Below are positions 26,278 through 36,000 of a stretch of DNA of 64,000 bases, piece by piece. The translations under genes were made by a program, and so were the position numbers. The DNA is from Candidatus Aminicenantes bacterium UBA1061 (lineage in GTDB: Bacteria; Acidobacteriota; Aminicenantia; Aminicenantales; Saccharicenantaceae), in assembly GCA_002316315.1 (NCBI GenBank), contig DCDG01000040.1, positions 69,696 through 133,695 of the forward strand, read 5' to 3'. The notes beneath the pieces are model-generated. The model worked only from the letters and a program-made list of their open reading frames with translations, ran no database searches and was not told the origin of the DNA. Every line of letters begins with the position of its first letter. The first letter of the stretch is position 1.

Positions 26278-27303
26278 ATGAGTGCTGAGATGACAGTAGC
26301 GGTAACTGGCGGAACCGGTTTCATCGGTCAGGTACTGGTGGAAAAGCTGATCAGCCGGGGTCAGCCTGTACGATTAATAACCAGAAAAGGTGGTTCTGCC
26401 CATCCAGGCAGAAAATTACCTACAGAGAATGTTATAGCTGATCTTAACCAGGTTGACACTTTGAAGGCAGCTCTTAAAGGCTGCCATCAGGTTTATCATT
26501 TAGCTGCCCTGGCTAAAACTTTTGACCCGGAGCCAGAAAATTTTTACCGGGTTAATGTCAATGGCTTCCGTTCTCTCCTTGAGGCTTCTCTGGCTTCCGG
26601 CCTCCAGCGAGTGGTATTTGTCAGTTCCTCAGTAGTTAAAGGGCCAAGCTGCCAGGAACCGATTTCGGAAAGCAATCTGAGACCTGATATTCCTTTTTTT
26701 ACCGACTACGAAAGAAGCAAAGCTCTGGCAGAAAAAATCATTAACGAGTATCTCGATAAGGGACTTGAAGTGGTCATCGCCAGGCCAACGAGAGTTTATG
26801 GACCGGGCCCGCTGACCGAGGCTAACTCAGTTACTCGTTTAATTAAGGGCTATTTGAAGTACAGAATCTGCCTGATCCTTAACCACGGCCAGGAAATTGG
26901 CAACTATGTTTATGTGGATGATGTGGCTGAGGGACTGCAGTTAGTTATGGACAGAGGGCGGCCGGGAGAAGATTATATCCTTGGCAGCGAGAATGTATCT
27001 CTTAATGAATTCTACCAGCTCCTGGAGGAGGTCTCCGGGCGAAAAGCTCTCAAACTAAAAATACGCATTCCTTTAGCTCTGATGATAGCTAAGCTGGAGA
27101 CTATTAAAGCCAGAAGTTTAGGGCTATATCCCCTTATTACTACCGGCTGGGTTAAGACTTTCCTGGAGAATTGGGCTTTTTCTCACCGAAAGGCTGCTGA
27201 AGAACTCGGGTATCAGCCGAGAAGCTTGCGGGAGGGATTGCATTTAACCTGTGAATGGCTCGGTTATTTAAATAGAAAGATGGGTCTGGCCAGAAATTTA
27301 TGA
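26278..27303 (+). CDS. NAD(P)-dependent epimerase/reductase (extended SDR)
   Basis: An extended short-chain dehydrogenase/reductase: Rossmann motif GGTGFIG (11-17), NVNG and SSS segments, and the catalytic pair Tyr144 and Lys148 in DYERSKA. ARPTRVYGPG and NYVYVDDVAEG are typical of the dihydroflavonol-reductase-like and hopanoid-associated epimerase branches. The substrate cannot be told; a sugar nucleotide or a lipid-linked ketone is possible. A second ATG four codons downstream is an alternative start. It overlaps the next gene by four bases (ATGA). Confidence 0.87.
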   Translation: MSAEMTVAVTGGTGFIGQVLVEKLISRGQPVRLITRKGGSAHPGRKLPTENVIADLNQVDTLKAALKGCHQVYHLAALAKTFDPEPENFYRVNVNGFRSLLEASLASGLQRVVFVSSSVVKGPSCQEPISESNLRPDIPFFTDYERSKALAEKIINEYLDKGLEVVIARPTRVYGPGPLTEANSVTRLIKGYLKYRICLILNHGQEIGNYVYVDDVAEGLQLVMDRGRPGEDYILGSENVSLNEFYQLLEEVSGRKALKLKIRIPLALMIAKLETIKARSLGLYPLITTGWVKTFLENWAFSHRKAAEELGYQPRSLREGLHLTCEWLGYLNRKMGLARNL

Positions 27304-28004
27304 GTAAAACATTATTAGCTAATACTCATAGAAAGACAGCTTCTATTCTCCTGTTGACTCCTTTTTTGTTAACCTTTTATAGCTATTTTGGCCTGCCAGC
27401 TTTTTATGACGTCAATTTGGTCAGCTGCTTTCGGCCTTCCTATTTATCTGGTTTTTACCGGAATTTTTATAATTTTCTGGCGGCTTTTGTCCTCTTTCTG
27501 CTGATTCCTGGCCTGCTTATCAAACTTGGTTTCAAAGAAAAGCTCAAAACCTACGGCTTCCGGGCAGGAGATTATAAATTTGGTCTGAAGGCTGTAGTTT
27601 TTTCACTGCCGGTCGTTCTGCTGGCTTCATGGCTGCCCAGTCGTCAGCCTGATTTCCAGCATGAATACTCTGCCTTTCTGGATAACCCGCTCTCCTTCCA
27701 GGCTTTTATCATCTACGCTGCGGCTTTTTTCCTGTATTACGTGACCTTTGAGTTTTTCTTTCGGGGTTTTCTTCTTTATGGCCTGAAGCCAGCTGTCGGT
27801 CGCTTGAATAGTTTGTTGATTCAGGCTATCCCCTGCTGTCTGGTTCATATCGGCAAACCTTTAAATGAAGTTCTGGCTGCCATTATCGCCAGCCTGATTT
27901 TTGGTTATCTGGCCCTGCGAACTGAATCAATCTGGTATGGGGTGGTCATTCATTGGCTGATCGGGACTTTTCTGGTTCTGTTTATTGGACTTGGGGCGGG
28001 CTGA
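27300..28004 (+). CDS. CPBP-family intramembrane metalloprotease-like protein
   Basis: A polytopic protein with the CPBP signature in modified form: YVTFEFFFRG has Glu151 and Arg155, but the first Glu of the usual EExxxR is Phe. The later motifs are present: His183 in CLVHIGKP and His218 in VIHWLIG. The family includes prenyl-protein proteases and uncharacterised bacterial relatives; several branches carry this FEFFFRG variant. Start and upstream stop overlap as ATGA, so it is coupled to the SDR gene. Its 3' end overlaps that of the convergent PAP2 gene by 23 bases. Confidence 0.75.
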   Translation: MSKTLLANTHRKTASILLLTPFLLTFYSYFGLPAFYDVNLVSCFRPSYLSGFYRNFYNFLAAFVLFLLIPGLLIKLGFKEKLKTYGFRAGDYKFGLKAVVFSLPVVLLASWLPSRQPDFQHEYSAFLDNPLSFQAFIIYAAAFFLYYVTFEFFFRGFLLYGLKPAVGRLNSLLIQAIPCCLVHIGKPLNEVLAAIIASLIFGYLALRTESIWYGVVIHWLIGTFLVLFIGLGAG

Positions 28005-28869
28005 AGTTTTTGGCTTTCTTTCTATCCATCAGACCAGCAGCAGCAATAGCCAGTAAGCCAATGATTATCCCAGCCAGGATGTCAACTACATAGTGATATT
28101 GCCCATAAACAGTGCTGAAGAAAAAAAGTAAAATCAAAGGAAAAACAAACCAGAAAGTCCGGTGGCCAGCTTTAAAGGCATAATAAATCATAACTGTCCC
28201 GGCGGCGCAGTGGGCTGAAGGAAAAGAACCTCCTCGATACTGGCCCCAGATTTCTACCTTGTTCATCAGCCCGCGGAAAAAGTAACCTGGAGCCGGCTTG
28301 ATATCGGGGATATAAAACCTCGGGCTGTAAGCAGGGAAAATAATAAAGAGTATGAAGCAAGCCAGATAAGCCAGGCCCAGGCTGAAAATATACAGGTTAG
28401 ATTGTTCCTCGCCATTCTGTTTGAAAAGCAAGTAAGCCAGGACCACGACCAGCGGCAGATAGGCGACATAGGCTAGTATCAGGAGTTCCGTTAGCCATGG
28501 CCGGTAAAGGCTACTCACCCACTCATTGGGGCTGATGCCAAAAATACTTGCATCCAGGCGAGCCAGCCACGGGTCACGGGGATTAGAAGTAACCAATGCA
28601 ACCAGACTGCCAGCCAGTTTATATAGATAAGCATAACCAGCCAGCGGCGCAGCTTGCAGCCAGAATTCGAGCTCAGGCTTCGACTGATATTTCTGTCTCC
28701 AACCAGGCAAGTTCAAAAAAAATAAAATAATCAGCAAATTGAACGGTAGAAAATAAATTGACCGGCTCCGGTGCAAAAAATAATCAATGACCGCCAGTAA
28801 AGAGAAAAACACAAGTGTATAAACTACCAGCCGCTCGCCATCAGTCTGATGGCTGACTTTTAACCCCAC
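27982..28869 (-). CDS. PAP2-superfamily membrane phosphatase
   Basis: The 295-residue protein has several hydrophobic segments. The phosphatase signature is clear: RGGSFPSAHCA holds the C2 motif and YGQYHYVVDILAG the C3 motif with its catalytic His and Asp; a C1-like region is less obvious. Substrates of the family are lipid phosphates such as phosphatidic acid, undecaprenyl pyrophosphate or inositol phospholipids. A GTG start is used at 28869, with GGAGG upstream. It lies opposite the lipid-kinase/SDR/CPBP group. Confidence 0.82.
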   Translation of the reverse strand: MGLKVSHQTDGERLVVYTLVFFSLLAVIDYFLHRSRSIYFLPFNLLIILFFLNLPGWRQKYQSKPELEFWLQAAPLAGYAYLYKLAGSLVALVTSNPRDPWLARLDASIFGISPNEWVSSLYRPWLTELLILAYVAYLPLVVVLAYLLFKQNGEEQSNLYIFSLGLAYLACFILFIIFPAYSPRFYIPDIKPAPGYFFRGLMNKVEIWGQYRGGSFPSAHCAAGTVMIYYAFKAGHRTFWFVFPLILLFFFSTVYGQYHYVVDILAGIIIGLLAIAAAGLMDRKKAKNFSPPQVQ

Positions 28870-28902
28870 TCCTGTCCTCCAGTCAGCGATTGAACTCTCT
28901 GC

Positions 28903-29307
28903 CTAACCCTTTACAGCTCTAATTTCAATCTTTGGCGGCTGGAGTAAATGAGCCTTAACGGCGCACTGGTCAGCCGACTTAACCACTGCCTCCCGGTATT
29001 TATCTGGAAAACCCTCCGGCAGATGTATATCTATTGTGATATTTTCTATCAATTTGGAATTCGGGCTTTTCTCCGCTGACATGGTTAGATAAACTCCATC
29101 GGCTTGAATCTGGCGTTGCCTTAAAAAGGCCAGAACAAAGAAACCCGCACAGGTAGCAATAGAGATCAGAAATAGTTCAAGAGGAGTCGGGGCTGAGTCC
29201 TGACCGCCGGCTGAAACAGGTTGATCGGTGGTAATTAGATGGCCACGACATTCAGCTTTTACCTGGAAACCCTCACCAAAGGTTACCCTGATGTCTTTAT
29301 TGTTCAT
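28903..29307 (-). CDS. OsmC-like protein
   Basis: A 134-residue member of the OsmC/Ohr fold. Two conserved cysteines are present, Cys53 in SIATCAGFF and one near residue 113 in SADQCAV, consistent with thiol-dependent peroxide reduction. TPLELFLISIA is a family signature. GGGAGG precedes the ATG. It may protect an anaerobe from organic hydroperoxides. The PAP2 gene follows 33 bases downstream and may share the transcript. Confidence 0.9.
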   Translation of the reverse strand: MNNKDIRVTFGEGFQVKAECRGHLITTDQPVSAGGQDSAPTPLELFLISIATCAGFFVLAFLRQRQIQADGVYLTMSAEKSPNSKLIENITIDIHLPEGFPDKYREAVVKSADQCAVKAHLLQPPKIEIRAVKG

Positions 29308-29339
29308 AGAAAACCTCCCTGATGATATTTAGAAGATTT

Positions 29340-29367
29340 ATTTTACACTATAATCAAGAGGGGGCAA
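29340..29367 (-). promoter_or_regulatory. Putative sigma-70 promoter of the OsmC-like gene
   Basis: Minus strand TTGCCC (29367-29362), a 16-base spacer and TAAAAT (29345-29340), about 33 bases upstream of the ATG. Confidence 0.42.
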
Positions 29368-29428
29368 TAGCTATCCTGCCGACCAGATACTCTTCCTCTC
29401 CCTTTTCTTCCCAGATTTACCCATCGAA

Positions 29429-29446
29429 ATCACCTCTGCAGGTGAT
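29429..29446. repeat. Perfect 7-bp inverted repeat upstream of an outer-membrane protein gene
   Basis: ATCACCT, spacer CTGC, AGGTGAT. It lies 55 bases before the ATG at 29501 and is followed 7 bases later by a T-run. It could be an operator or an RNA hairpin. Confidence 0.4.
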
Positions 29447-29500
29447 GACTCCGTTTTTTTCTTAACTTATTCTAACTGCATATTCTGTCAGGAGGTTTAG

Positions 29501-30115
29501 ATGAAAAAAGGACTCAGTTATTGTTTGGTAGCTGCTTTTTTGTTTCTTTTGTTTTCCCCTTCCATCTTGAGAGCCGATGTCCAATTTGGATTCAGGCTGG
29601 GTGGTAACTCCGCCAAGCTAACGGGAGATGACCTGAAGGATTTTGAAGCTACAGTCAAAAGCAAAGTTGGTTTTGTGGGTGGTGTTTTTGTGGCTTTTAA
29701 TCTGGGCAAGATGCTGACTATTGAACCTGAGATTCTTTACACTATGAAAGGTGGTACTGTCGAAGGCGAATACGGCGAAAAAATCTCCGCTGATTATCTG
29801 GAAATTCCTCTTCTCATCAAAGTTAAGCTTCCTTTACCTGGAATAAAGCCAGTCGTTTTTGTCGGACCGGCAGTTGGATTCAAACTAAAGGAAAAATATG
29901 AGCTTAACGGCGAAGAAATACCGCTCGAGGAGAAAATTCTAAAAAATAATGATTACGGAGCTATATTTGGGGCAGGAGTTGATATTGGCCGTCACTTTAT
30001 GATCGATGTCCGCTATAGCCTGGGCTTACAGAAAATTATAACAGCTATTGAAGACGACACATCACCGGACATAAAAAATGGCGTCTGGTCAGCCACCATC
30101 GGCATCGCCTTTTGA
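29501..30115 (+). CDS. Outer-membrane beta-barrel protein (porin family)
   Basis: A signal peptide (first 25 residues, cut after LRA) is followed by alternating beta-strands typical of the small OMP-b-brl type barrels: FGFRLGGNSAKL, GGVFVAFNLGKMLTIEPEILYT, and the terminal VWSATIGIAF, which ends in Phe as outer-membrane proteins usually do. Length and layout suggest an eight-stranded barrel. Function is unknown. AGGAGG precedes the ATG. It has a paralogue of similar layout 250 bases downstream. Confidence 0.82.
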   Translation: MKKGLSYCLVAAFLFLLFSPSILRADVQFGFRLGGNSAKLTGDDLKDFEATVKSKVGFVGGVFVAFNLGKMLTIEPEILYTMKGGTVEGEYGEKISADYLEIPLLIKVKLPLPGIKPVVFVGPAVGFKLKEKYELNGEEIPLEEKILKNNDYGAIFGAGVDIGRHFMIDVRYSLGLQKIITAIEDDTSPDIKNGVWSATIGIAF

Positions 30116-30138
30116 GCCGGTGGCCGAGTACTGAGTTG

Positions 30139-30159
30139 CCTGCTCAGGGAAATAGCAGG
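30139..30159 (+). terminator. Weak hairpin after the outer-membrane protein gene
   Basis: CCTGCT (30139-30144) pairs with AGCAGG (30154-30159); a T-rich stretch follows. A second hairpin, CACTCT with AGAGTG, lies at 30198-30216. Either could end the upstream transcript. Confidence 0.35.
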
Positions 30160-30361
30160 TGACTGTTTCTTTATTTGCGTAGGTTCGCCTAAAGCCTCAC
30201 TCTTCGGACGAGAGTGACCTCTCTATATAAATTTCAATAAACAGAACGTCAGGCCAAGCCGGCACCAGCAGCCTGATCTTCATCTAAGAAGGTGCTTATC
30301 AGCTCGCAACCATAGGTATTAGATGTGAGTTTATGTTAGTATAAATACCATGGAGACGAAA

Positions 30362-31033
30362 ATGAAAAAAACAACCATCTCTTTTCTGACCCTTTTTTTC
30401 ATTCTAATCTTAGCTTCTCAAGCCCAAGCTCTGGTTGATTTTGGAATTAAGGGCGGGATCAATAATTCGAAGATATTGTTCAGCCCTTCGGATCGCTTCT
30501 CCAATCAGAGTTACCTGCAGGGGGCGACTTTTGGCGCTTTTTTGACCGTTAATCTCGGGCCAATTGGCCTGCAGCCAGAAGTTCTTTATTCGAGGCGTGG
30601 CCTGGATTGTCAAGTGCTAATAACGCCACCAATTGCAGCTGACAGCTCTGCTTATTTTGCGCCTTGTGCAGCCAGGCTGGACTATATTGAAATCCCGCTT
30701 TTAGCCAGACTCAATATAATACCTTTAGGTCCAATTAAAGTTTACGCCTTTGGCGGTCCTTCCTATGATATTCTACTGAAGGCCAATCTTGACATCACCA
30801 CTGGTGGACAGACTGATACCGAAAATATTAAAAGTGATTTAAAGAATTCATCTCTGGCTATTGTTGGCGGCCTCGGAGCTGATCTAAAAATACCTCTGCT
30901 CTTCAGGGTGACACTCGAAGCCCGCTATCATTACAGCCTTGATAACATTCTATCTGACACTTCCAGATTACTGGAGATGACTGACAAGGCCAGAAACAGC
31001 GGTTTTTCTATTATGGCTGGCATCAGCTTTTAG
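30362..31033 (+). CDS. Outer-membrane beta-barrel protein (porin family), second copy
   Basis: This protein shares the plan of the 29501 product: signal peptide ending near AQA, FGIKGGINNSKI, LQPEVLYSRRGL, LDYIEIPLLARL and a terminal GFSIMAGISF. I place the start at ATG 30362, because GGAG sits 6 bases upstream; an ATG at 30350 overlaps that site. Two Cys residues (CQVL and APCAA) in one loop might form a disulfide. The pair looks like an old duplication. Function unknown. Confidence 0.8.
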   Translation: MKKTTISFLTLFFILILASQAQALVDFGIKGGINNSKILFSPSDRFSNQSYLQGATFGAFLTVNLGPIGLQPEVLYSRRGLDCQVLITPPIAADSSAYFAPCAARLDYIEIPLLARLNIIPLGPIKVYAFGGPSYDILLKANLDITTGGQTDTENIKSDLKNSSLAIVGGLGADLKIPLLFRVTLEARYHYSLDNILSDTSRLLEMTDKARNSGFSIMAGISF

Positions 31034-31109
31034 CCAGTTAAGCTTATTATTGGATTCCAGCTGTCTAACAGAGTCCACAAGAGATGAGGAATTACCTTTA
31101 TTGTTTAAG

Positions 31110-32033
31110 CTAATAAGCAACTAAGAAGAGGGCATCTACGGCTTTTTCCGGAAAATAGCTGCCCCGCAGACGCCTGATATCCTCCATCGAGGAAATCTCC
31201 TCCGGCCCAATTCTAACTTTACCCTGCTGTTTGAGCTTAATATAAAGCTCGGCCAGAGCAATGATAGAAGCTCCCAGGGGGATGACCGCCAGGCTTTTTT
31301 CCAGTTCGGTAGCTTTCTGGCGGTAATGAACAAAATAAGTCTGGAGAATAGGCTGAACCTCATCCAGAATAAGAGCTGCTGTCTTGAGCATAATTTTTTC
31401 CCGGTCCGTTAGATTATTCTGAACAAAGTTCTCTTCGCTCATTAATTTAGAGGTCTGACTGAAAAGCGGCAGGAAATTTTGAAGCTCCTGAATATCGCTC
31501 AATAAAGCCGCTGATTTTATATTCTCCACCTCCGCTTTGTTCAATTCGAGAATTCCTGCAATTTTTCCAGCTAAATCGGCTATTTTTTCTGCCTGTGACT
31601 TGTCCTCTTCACCAACTTCTAAATATTTAAGAACTATAGCCAGAATGCCCAGATAAGCCCTTTTTAAATTTAAGACTTCCCTTTCGGTTCTCTCACTTAG
31701 CGTGCCGACAATCCAGGCAGTTAAAACCAGGAAAATTGCCCAGGAAATCAGAAAAAATAAATCATCCTGACCTAAAAGAAATTTGACTCCGATGACTTCA
31801 TAGGAAAAAACCAGATATAACGCTTCAAGCAAAATGCAGGTGATGGCAATAAGAAGAGCACGTTTCCGGCCGAGGTAATAGCCAGAAAAAATTACTGGCA
31901 AGAAAAAGAAATTGAGTAAGATGAATTTATAGTGGACAAGAAGACCTGCTCCCAGAATAACCAGGATAATAATAATAGCAATAATTGTTTCCAGTTGTTT
32001 GCCTGATAAGCCCTTTTTTCCTGTCTCGGGCAT
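31110..32033 (-). CDS. Membrane protein with a degenerate HD-GYP-like domain
   Basis: Four to five helices fill the first 115 residues. The rest aligns by eye with HD-GYP domains: QAEKIADLAGKIAGILEL, then AALLSDIQEL where AALLHDIGKL is expected, LTDREKIMLKTAA, and a late SSMEDIRRLRG...FPEKAVDALF. The metal-binding HD is SD, the preceding His is Gln, and the GYP motif is missing, so cyclic-di-GMP hydrolysis is very unlikely. It may be a ligand-binding or structural relic. AGGAGG precedes the ATG. Length 307. Confidence 0.6.
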   Translation of the reverse strand: MPETGKKGLSGKQLETIIAIIIILVILGAGLLVHYKFILLNFFFLPVIFSGYYLGRKRALLIAITCILLEALYLVFSYEVIGVKFLLGQDDLFFLISWAIFLVLTAWIVGTLSERTEREVLNLKRAYLGILAIVLKYLEVGEEDKSQAEKIADLAGKIAGILELNKAEVENIKSAALLSDIQELQNFLPLFSQTSKLMSEENFVQNNLTDREKIMLKTAALILDEVQPILQTYFVHYRQKATELEKSLAVIPLGASIIALAELYIKLKQQGKVRIGPEEISSMEDIRRLRGSYFPEKAVDALFLVAY

Positions 32034-32086
32034 TTACCCTCCTCGCCTAGCTAAGAAACTTTTCAGCCTGTTTATATTGTTATCAA

Positions 32087-32116
32087 CTTATAACACGATT
32101 TTAACGGTATGGTCAA
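32087..32116 (-). promoter_or_regulatory. Putative sigma-70 promoter of the degenerate HD-GYP gene
   Basis: Minus strand TTGACC (32116-32111), an 18-base spacer and TATAAG (32092-32087), about 53 bases before the ATG. Confidence 0.5.
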
Positions 32117-32181
32117 CACAAATAATATTTTCAAGCAACCAGAAAATCTATCCTTTTTTACCTATCTTTACCTTAATCCTA

Positions 32182-32997
32182 TCAAATTTTTATCTTTAAA
32201 TTGACACCCAGCACCGGTCCGCTAAGTTCCCATTTAAAATCTCTCTGGACACCATTACTATCAAAGAAAGTTAATTTTTGCCCGACTGCCGCCGGGTCAT
32301 CAGATGCTTTCTTAATCTTAAAGGAGCTAATTGTGCCAAAAGGATACCTGACCATAGCTATAAGAGAAACCCGACTCGACAATTTGTATTCTACCCCGAC
32401 TTCAGCATGAGGCAGAACAGCATCTCCGGTAGCTACTGTTTTTCTTGAGCCAGTATCAACTGTCTCATCACCTTCCATCCAGGCCCAGGATTCCTTTTCG
32501 GTATAGCGGGCAAAATAATAGCCCAGGCCACCTCCCATGTAAGCTCTAACCTTAGAAAAGGGCAGATTAATTCTGACGGTAGCGGTTATAGGTATGACTG
32601 ACAGGCCGATTTTCCCGGTCTCGGTTATACCATAGCTTATCAGACCTACTGTTCCCCCCGAATCAAGGGAAGCAATCAGCGTCCTAAAGGCATAATCAGC
32701 CCCCAGAGCCAGACCAACCTGTTCACTGGCCCGAACTTCAAATTCTCCCCCAAAATTAAAAGCTCCGCCCATTTTACTCATCTCACCCAGATAACTGGTT
32801 AAGCCTAAATCCTTAAGATAAGAATCGAGGGCACCAAGGTCACTATTGATGGCCGGCCTGAGCTGTTTATTGAACGTCTTGGAATAAGGAATAAAATAAC
32901 TTCCCCTTATGGAGAAAGAAAACTTTTGCCTGTCTTCCTGAGCATAGGCCAGAGTGGACATGACCAGAAGGGCAATCATCAGCTTTTTTATTTTCAT
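32182..32997 (-). CDS. Outer-membrane beta-barrel protein next to the SBBP gene
   Basis: Signal peptide MKIKKLMIALLVMSTLAYAQ, then beta-strand repeats (FSFSIRGSYFIPYSK, EVGVEYKLSSRVSLIAMVRYP) and a C-terminal GPVLGVNLKIKI. A long first loop (about residues 35-75) carries few strands. I start it at ATG 32997 with GGAGG 5 bases upstream; the open frame extends upstream into the SBBP gene but has no such site. It follows the SBBP gene by 40 bases, so the two are probably one operon. Confidence 0.75.
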   Translation of the reverse strand: MKIKKLMIALLVMSTLAYAQEDRQKFSFSIRGSYFIPYSKTFNKQLRPAINSDLGALDSYLKDLGLTSYLGEMSKMGGAFNFGGEFEVRASEQVGLALGADYAFRTLIASLDSGGTVGLISYGITETGKIGLSVIPITATVRINLPFSKVRAYMGGGLGYYFARYTEKESWAWMEGDETVDTGSRKTVATGDAVLPHAEVGVEYKLSSRVSLIAMVRYPFGTISSFKIKKASDDPAAVGQKLTFFDSNGVQRDFKWELSGPVLGVNLKIKI

Positions 32998-33037
32998 TCT
33001 TACCTCCAGCATCATTATCTCTAATTTCACCTGTTCT

Positions 33038-36000
33038 CTAGGGGAGCGGTCCAAAAACCACCCGGTTATTGGTCTTGTCTTCTTCTGCCAGAACATTTTC
33101 CAGATCAATCACCGCCACCAGATATTTCCCCGAAACGTTGACGCTCCCCTCCACATAGCGGGTAAACATCAGTTTCCGACTGCTTTCTGACAACAGATTC
33201 AGCGTAATTGCTCTGGTATTTAAAGGTATGTCCAGGCTTATTCCGTCGGAACTCAAATAATAAGAAACCGCATAACCATAGTTAGCTGCCGCCTGGCCAA
33301 TATTCTTTAGCTCGAAAAAGCCGGTAATGATTGTTGTCCGGCCTAAAAACCGGGTGATTTTAAGATCCTGCCACTCACCTGTCAGATCAGGCAGGGGTGG
33401 AGGGCCAAAAACCGCAATAACTGTCATATTGCCATTTATAATCACCGGCACAGTGGCAGTCGTGGCTGAAATATCTCCACTCCAGCCTTGAAAGCTGGAA
33501 TTCTCATCGGCCGCAGCCGTCAATTTAATCAGAGTACCTGAAGCGTAGGTCTGAGTGCAAACTGTCCCGCAATTGATGGCTTCGTCATCACTGGTAACTG
33601 TGCCACTTCCTGAACCTGATTTTAAAACAGTTAGTGTGTAAATGGTTCCTTCCGGTGCGAATTTAGCAGTGATGACTTTATCTGAGTTCATGGTGACAGT
33701 CACTGAGGTTTCAGTGCTATACACATCCCCGCCCCAGCCGCCAAAAAGATAACTGGTAGCCGGTGTAGCTTCCAGGACAACTTTCGTCCCGGCATCATAG
33801 ACTTGAGAATTATCGAAACTGGTATCAATACCGCCATCATGACTGATGACCTGGCCCAGACCGATCAGGTTAACTGTTAGAAGATATTGATCAACTGCCC
33901 CAAATTTGGCCACAAAAACATCTGTGCCGCTCAGGCTATCATCATAAGTCTCATCCGTCATCGGAAAAGTAGAGGAAGAAGTATAGCCGGTAACATAAAC
34001 ATTCCCGCTATTATCAAGAGCCAGAGCATAACCCAGGTCATTAGCGGCACCGCCGAGATAAGTTGAGGCTAAAAGCACCTGGAGATTCGACGAAATTTTG
34101 CTGACCATAGCCTCGAAGCCGCCTTTGTGACTCGTACTATAAGTTCCGCTGGTCGTCGGAAAATCTGTTGATTCTGTCCAGCCAGTCAGATAAACATTAT
34201 CATAAGGGTCAACCGCTATTGAACGGCAATAGTCATCGCTGGTTCCGCCAAAATAGGTAGAAGAAAGCAGGTAATCCAGGGAACCAGACAGCTTCGAGAC
34301 AAAAAGGTCGAAGCCGCCTTTTAAGGAGGTTAAATAGGCCTCAGACGATACAGGATAATCAGTTGAGGCGGTATAGCCAGCCACCAAAATCTTCGACTGG
34401 TGGTCACGAGCCAGGGCATAGATAAAATCATCTCCACTTCCACCCAGGTAGGTTGAGACATATAGCTCGCTCAGGTCCGGGGTCATCTGAAAAATAAAAC
34501 CATCATAGTTACCATTGAAAGACTGATCATAGGCCCCGGTGCTAACCGGAAAGTCATTGGATTTAGTCCGACCGGCAACATAAATGGTATATCCATAACC
34601 ATTGCCGACCGAAGGTTGATCCAGGACGTAATCTTTCCTGAGAGCAGAATGTTCGCGTCCAGAGCTGCTTTCAGCCTGCCTTCTGACCACTGGTTTTTCA
34701 CCAGCGTTTCTCTCTGATCTTATTTTGCTTTGCCCGGAAACAGTCATGCTCTGGCTGGAAACCGAAGTTTTAATCGAGCCCGGAATAAGATAAGAATCTC
34801 CTAAAACCAGGGCTGAGCCGATATCATAATCCCCTCCCCCGATATAGGTTGAAGCCAATAGAGAATTAAGGGAGTTAGATAGTCTGGTCACAAAGACATC
34901 ATACCCACCTTTATAAACCTGACTGTATGCTCCAGGCGTAATCGGAAAATCAGCCGAATCGGTGGTTCCGGTAAGATAAATATTGGACGAACTATCCAGG
35001 ATTAAAGAGGCCACATAGTCAGCGCCACTACCACCGAGATAGGTGGAAGCTAACAAGTTGTTGAGGTCAGGAGATAGTTTGGCCACAAAAGCATCATAAT
35101 CTCCACCGAGATAGAGTCCCTGATAAGCTCCAGGAATTATTGGGAAATCATTAGAACTGGTAGCTCCGGCTAAATAAACACAGCCATTATTGTCGAGAGC
35201 CATTGAATAGACATAATCAGCCCCCATCCCACCGAGGTAGGTTGAAGCTTCAAGCGTTTTCAAATCATCAGAAAATCTGGAAACAAAAATATCGTATTGA
35301 CCATGATAGGTATGGTCATATGCTCCATCAGTTGTCGGAAAATCAGCTGTTGAGGACAGAGTGTAGCCAGCCACATAGACATTACCTGAATTATCAGTAG
35401 CCAGACAGAAGCCACGGTCATTACCGGTACCGCCAAGATAGGTTGAGGCAGAAAGGGTGCTTAAGGCTGGGTCTATGACCAGCGTCATCTGTGGGTCATA
35501 TGATCCGACAATCTTGAATCCATATTCATTCTGGCCTTTTAATTCATAAACCACCTCAACTGCGGTCTTCTGCCCATCTTCTTCCTGGAAGCCGGCCGGC
35601 TTCATCATGGCCAGCTTACCCTGGTTGATAGCCAGAATCAATTCTCCAGCCTCATTAATCTCCAGAGAATCAACACCTTCTACTCTGATTCTTATATCTT
35701 CTGCCTTAGCCCCGGGCTTAAGATAGAAAAGTTTTTCGACATTTTGACCCGAAGCTTTTAGCCTGACTTCTACCCCTGGATAAATCACACCAAGTGACAG
35801 GCTGTTATAGCTGGCCAGCCCTTTTTTCCAATTTTGTGGGTTATTACCCTCAAAATAAGATACGTGGCTTGCGGCTTTTTCCCGGTCACGAAAAGAAAAA
35901 GCAGCCGGTGACCCATGAGCAGTTAAAAAGCTTTCCCGGAAAGACATATGCTGCTGGTTATCAGGGTTATCAGTAGTTTTAATATTATTTGGTTCCACCC

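Noticed and set aside
33900..35470. Repeated similar segments of about 200 bases, considered as a DNA tandem repeat
   Set aside because: They are the codons of the SBBP propeller blades; DNA identity between them is low and spacing follows the protein repeat.
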